Shown one piece after another: positions 59,269-64,000 of a DNA stretch of 64,000 nt. The notes below the pieces were generated by a model. That model did not search any database, was not told the DNA's origin, and saw only the letters and a list, made by a program, of their open reading frames with translations. Made by a program: the position numbers and the translations under genes. The stretch comes from Tetracentron sinense (taxonomy: Eukaryota > Streptophyta > Magnoliopsida > Trochodendrales > Trochodendraceae), in assembly GCA_015143295.1 (NCBI GenBank), contig CM026570.1:26729250-26793249 (forward strand), given 5' to 3'. Within the stretch, counting starts at the first letter, position 1; each line of letters starts with the position of its first letter.

Positions 59269-62200
59269 CAAACCGACGGTCGGATTTCGATGTCGTTTTT
59301 GTTATCGCGTGTATTTCAACAAAACATATGTGTGGGAATTCATTTCGATGGAATCCGAGGTCGTTTGCGTGATTTGGGCTCCGAGAGGCCCGAAATCTAT
59401 ACTTAGAAAGTATACTTCGGCTTCAACCAACAAACACGCACCAAATCCAAACCGGGGGTCGGATTTCAATGTCGTTCTTCAAATTCGTGTATTTCGACCC
59501 AACCTATGTATGGAAATTCGTTTCGATGAAATTCGAGGTTGTTTGCCCGATGTGAGCACCAAGAGGCCAGAAATCCAAACTTAGAAAGTATACTTCGATC
59601 CAACCTTACAAGCACGCACCAAATCCAAACCAGGGGACAGATTTTTATGTCGTTTCTTCTAACGCGTGTATTTTGACCCCACCTATGTGTGGAAATTCGT
59701 TTCGATGGAATCCGAGCTCGTTTGCCCGTTTGGGGTCCGAGAGGCCCGTAATCCATACTTAGAAAGTATACTTCGGCTTAAACCTACAAACGCGCACCAA
59801 ATCCAAACCAGGGCTCGGATTTCGATGTCATTTTTGTTAACGCATGTATTTTGACCCAGCCAAAGTGTGGGAATTCGTTTCGATGGAATCCGAGGTTGTT
59901 TGCCCAATTTGGGCACCAAGAGGGTCGAAATCATACTTAGAAAGTATACTTCGGCCTAAGCATACAAACTCGCACCAAATCCATATCGTGGTCAGATTTC
60001 GATTCCGTTTCTTCAAACGCATGTATCTCAACCATATCTAAGTGTGAGAATTCGTTTTGATGGAATGCGAGGTCGTTTGCCCCGATTTGGACACCGAGAT
60101 GCTTGGAATTCATCCATAGAGAGTATACTTCGGCTTAAACTTACAAACGTGCACTAAATCCAAACCGGGGGTCAGTTTTGATGTCATTTTATAACGCGTA
60201 TAATTCAACCCAACCTAAGTGTGGGAATTCGTTTCGATGGAATCCGAAGTCGTTTGCCCGATTTGGGCTCCGAGAGGCCTATAATCCACACTTAGAAAAG
60301 TATAATTCAGCTTAAACCTATAACACGCACCAAATCCAAACCGGGGTTCGAATTTAGATGTCGTTTCTATTAACGCGTGTATTACGACCCAACCAAAGTG
60401 TGGGAATTTTTTTTGATGGAATCCGAGGTCGTTTGCCTGATTTGGGCTCCGAGAGGCCCGAAATCCATACTTGGAAAGTATACTTCGGATTAAACCAATA
60501 AACGCGCACCAAATCAATATCGGGGGTCGGATTTCAATGTCATTTCTTCAATCGCGTGTATTTGGACCCAACCTATGTATGCAAATTCGTTTCGATGGAA
60601 TCCGAGGTCGTTTGCCTGATTTTTGCTTCAAGAGGCACAAAATCCACACTTAGAATGTATACTTCGACCTAAACCAACAAACGCGCACCAAATCCAAACT
60701 GAGGGTCAGATTTTGGTGTCGTTTCTTTTAACGCGAGTATTTTAATCCAACCTATGTGTGGAAATTCATTTCGATGGAATCTGAGGTCGTTTGCCCAATT
60801 TGGGCTCCGAGAGGCCCAAAATCCAAACCGGGGGTTGGATTTCAATGCCATTTCTATTAACGATTGTATTTCAACACAGCTAAAGTGTGAGAATTTGTTT
60901 TACTAGAATCCGAAGTCGTTTTCCCGATTTGGGCAACAAGAGGCTCGCAATCCGTACTTAGAAAGTATACTTCGGCGTAAACATAAAAACACGCACCAAA
61001 TCGAAACCAGAGGTCAGATTTCGATGATGTTTCCTCTAACGTGTGAATTTCGACCCAACATAACTGTGAGAATTCGTTTTGATGGAATCCGAGGTCGTTT
61101 GCCCGATTAGTGTACTGAGAGGCCCGAAATCCATACTTAGAAAGTATACTTTGGCCTTACGTGCATCAAATCCAATTCAGGGGTCCGATTTTGAAGTCGT
61201 TTCTTCAAACACGTGTATTTCGACCCAACCTATGTATGGAAATTTGTTTCGTTGGAATCCGATGTCGTTTGCCCGATTTGGGCACCAAGAGGCCCGAATC
61301 CATACTTAGAAAGTATACTGCGGCCCCAACCTACAAACGCGCACAAAATCCAAACCAGGGGTCAGGTTTTGATGTCGTTTCTTCTAACGTGTGTATTTGG
61401 ACCAAACCTATGTGTGGGAATTTGTTTCGATGGAATCCGAGGTTGTTTGCCCGATTTGGGGTCCGAGAGGCCCGAAATTCATACTTAGAAAGTATACTTC
61501 GGCCTAAACCTAAAAACGCGCACCAAATCCAAACTAGGGGTCGGATTTCGATGTCGTTTTTGTCAACACGTGTATTTCAACCCTGCCAAAGTGTGGAAAT
61601 TCGTTTCAATGGAATCCGAGGTCGTTTACCCAATTTGAGCATTGCGAGGCCCGAAATACATACTTAGAAAGTATACTTCGGCCAAAACCTACAAACACGC
61701 ACCAAATCCAAATCGGGTGTCGGATTTCAATGTTGTTTCCTCTAACGCGTGTATTTCGAACAAACCAAAGTGTGGGAATTCATTTCGATAGAATCCAAGG
61801 TCATTTGCTCGATTTGGGGTCCGAGAGGCCCCGAAATCAATACTTACAAAGTATACTTAGGCCTAAACCTACAAACACGAACCAAATCGAAATCAGGGGT
61901 CAAATTTCAATGTTGTTTCCTCTAACGCGTGTATTTCAACCAAACCAAAGTGTGGGAATTCGTTTTGATGGAATCCGAGGTTGTTTGCCCGATTTGGACA
62001 TTGAGATGCTTGGAATTCATACTTAGAAAGTTTACTTTAGTATAAACATACAAACGCGCACCAAATCCAAACTGAGGGCACCAAGAGGCCCGTAATCCGT
62101 TCTTAGAAAGTATACTTCGGCTTAAACATACGAACGTGCACCAAATTAAAACCGGGGTCGGATTTCGACGCCGTTTCTTCTAACGTGTGTATTTCGACCA

Positions 62201-64000
62201 AATCTAAGTATGGGAATTTTTTTCGATGGAATCGAAGGTCGGTTGCCCAATGTGGGCTCCGAGAGGCCCGAAATCCATACTTAGAAAGTATACTTCGGCC
62301 CAAACCTATAAAGCGCACAAAATCCAAATCGGGGGTTGGATTTCGATGTCATTTCTATGAACGCGTGTATTTCGACCCAACCAAAGTGAGGGAGATCGTT
62401 TCGATGGAATCCGAGCTCGTTTACCTGATTTGAGCATTGGGAGGCCCGAAATCCATACTTAGAAAGTATACTTCGGCCAAAAGCTACAACCACGCACCGA
62501 ATCCAAACCGGGGATTAGATTTCGATGTCATTCTATTAACACGTGTATTTCGACCTAGCCAAAGTGTGGGAATTCGTTTCGATGGAATCCTAGGTCATTT
62601 GCAAGATTTTGGCAACGAGAGGTCCAAAATCCTTACTTAGAAAGTATAGTTCGGCCTAAACGTACAACTGCGCACCAAATCAAATCCTGAGGTCGGATTT
62701 CGATGATGTTTCCTCTAAAGTTTATAAGAATTCGTTTTGATTGAATCCTACATCGTTTGCCCTATTAGAACACCGAGAGGCCCGAAATCCAAACTTAGAA
62801 AGTATACTTGGGCCTAAACCTACAAACGAGCTCCAAATCAAAACCAGGGGTCGGATTTCGATTTTGTTACTTTAAATGAGTGTATTTCAACCCAACCTAG
62901 GTAGGCAAATTTGTTTCGACGGAATCCGAGGTCGTTTGCCTGATTTTTGCTTCAAGAGGCCCGAAATCCACACTTAGAATGAATACTTCAACCTAAACCA
63001 ACAAACGCGCACCAAATCCAAACCAATGGTCGGATTTTTATGTCATTTCTTCTAATGTGAGTATTTTGATCCAACCTATGTGTGAAAATTCGTTTCGTTG
63101 GAATCTGAGGTCGTTTGCCCGATTTGGATTCTGAGATGCCCAAAATCCAAACTTAGAAAGTATACTGGGGCCTCAACCTATATCGTGCACTAAATCCAAA
63201 CCGGGTGTTGGATTTCAATGCCATTTCTATTAACAAGTGTATTTTAACACAGCCAAAGTGTGGGAATTTGTTTCATTGGAATCCGAGGTCGTTTTCCTGA
63301 TTTGGGCAACGAGAGGCCCGTAACCCACACTTAGAAAGTATACTTCGGCGTAAACATACAAACGCGCACCAAATCCAAATCGGAGGTCAGATTTCGATTA
63401 AGTATCCTCTAACATGTGTATTTCGACCCAACTTGACTATGAGAATTCATTTTGATGGAATCCGAGATCGTTTGCTCGATTAGCGTATTGAGAGGCCCGA
63501 AATCCATACTTAGAAAGTATACTTCGGCCTAACGAGCAACAAATCCAATTCGGGGGTCGGATTTTGATGGCATTTCTTCAAACGCGTGTATTTCGACCCA
63601 ACCTATGTATGGAAATACGTTTCGATGCAATCCGAGGTCGTTTGCACGGTTTGGGCACCAAGAACCCCGAAATCCATACTTAAAAAGTCTACGTCGGCCC
63701 AAACCTACAAACACGCCCCACATCCAAACCAAGGGTCAGATTTCGATGTCATTTCTTCAAACGCATGTATTTCGATCCAACCTATGTATGAAAATTTGTT
63801 TAGATGGAATCCGAGGTCGATTGCCCGATTTGGGCACCAAGAGGCCCGAATCCATACTTAGAAAGTATACTGCGGCCCCAACCTACAAACGAGCACAAAA
63901 TTCAAACCAGAGGTCAGATTTTGATGTCGTTTCTTCTAACGCGTGTATTTGGACCAAACCTATGTGTGGGAATTCGTTTCGATGGAATCCGAGGTCGTTT
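59269..64000 (+). repeat. Satellite block 7
   Basis: About 26 monomers lie in the same orientation and run off the end of the window. They share with block 6 a shortened-linker monomer (61154, 63528 versus 54141), a monomer fused at GAGGGCACCAAGAGG (62071 versus 55234), a TTTTTGCTTCAAGAGG monomer (60620 and 62944 versus 53555) and a GTGAGGGAGAT monomer (62389 versus 55546). These mark copies of one higher-order block. No coding signal is present. Confidence 0.96.

Noticed and set aside
1-64000. Calling this window a functional centromere
   Set aside because: Monomer length, higher-order structure and chromovirus insertions fit, but pericentromeric and other heterochromatic arrays look the same. 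CENH3 data would be needed.

Overview
This window is repeat-only DNA from a plant, almost certainly a flowering plant. The evidence is a satellite with a monomer of about 179 bp, an L1-type LINE whose ORF2 ends in an RNase H domain (a plant-type arrangement), Ty3 elements of the Tekay/Del chromovirus type with an initiator-Met primer site, and a Tat/Ogre-like gag. I cannot name the species. I find no host protein gene, no tRNA or rRNA gene and no CRISPR array. Almost all open frames on both strands are satellite read-through or pieces of old mobile elements.

Layout: about 31.7 kb (roughly 177 monomers) is one head-to-tail satellite, always in the same orientation. Six main insertions cut it into seven blocks (1-3531, 10228-12007, 12558-18190, 26631-32428, 33789-36402, 49460-57099, 59269-64000). 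The monomers are not equal. Diagnostic monomer types recur in a fixed order, in places about 12 monomers (2.1-2.2 kb) apart, so there is a higher-order repeat structure. Every monomer carries a 10-bp palindrome (AAGTATACTT), and the best conserved stretch resembles the mammalian CENP-B box at 12 of 17 positions. This fits centromeric or pericentromeric heterochromatin, but sequence alone cannot prove that.

Insertions from left to right: (1) an L1-like LINE (3532-10227) with a 13-bp target duplication lying on the monomer palindrome, with a second, 5'-truncated copy of a related LINE nested in its ORF1; (2) a short antisense LINE tail (12008-12557); (3) a Tekay-like Ty3 element on the minus strand (18191-26630); (4) part of an unclassified LTR (32429-33788); (5) a Tat-like element on the minus strand (36403-49459) that has gag but no recognisable pol and carries several tandem arrays, with the 3' part of a second Tekay-like element (45425-49121) nested in its right LTR; (6) a solo LTR (57100-59268), same family as (4), with a perfect 5-bp target duplication.

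How the parts relate: the satellite is the substrate and the mobile elements landed in it at different times. Some insertions keep the monomer phase across the junction (LINE, Tat-like element, solo LTR). Others do not (Tekay copy, partial LTR), which points to later loss at one edge. The most interesting signals are the higher-order satellite structure, the exact 14 x 43-bp array and the ~102-bp array next to the 3' LTR of the gag-only element, and the unrelated promoter-proximal arrays at the same place in two related Tekay LTRs. All three show tandem repeats being made or remodelled.
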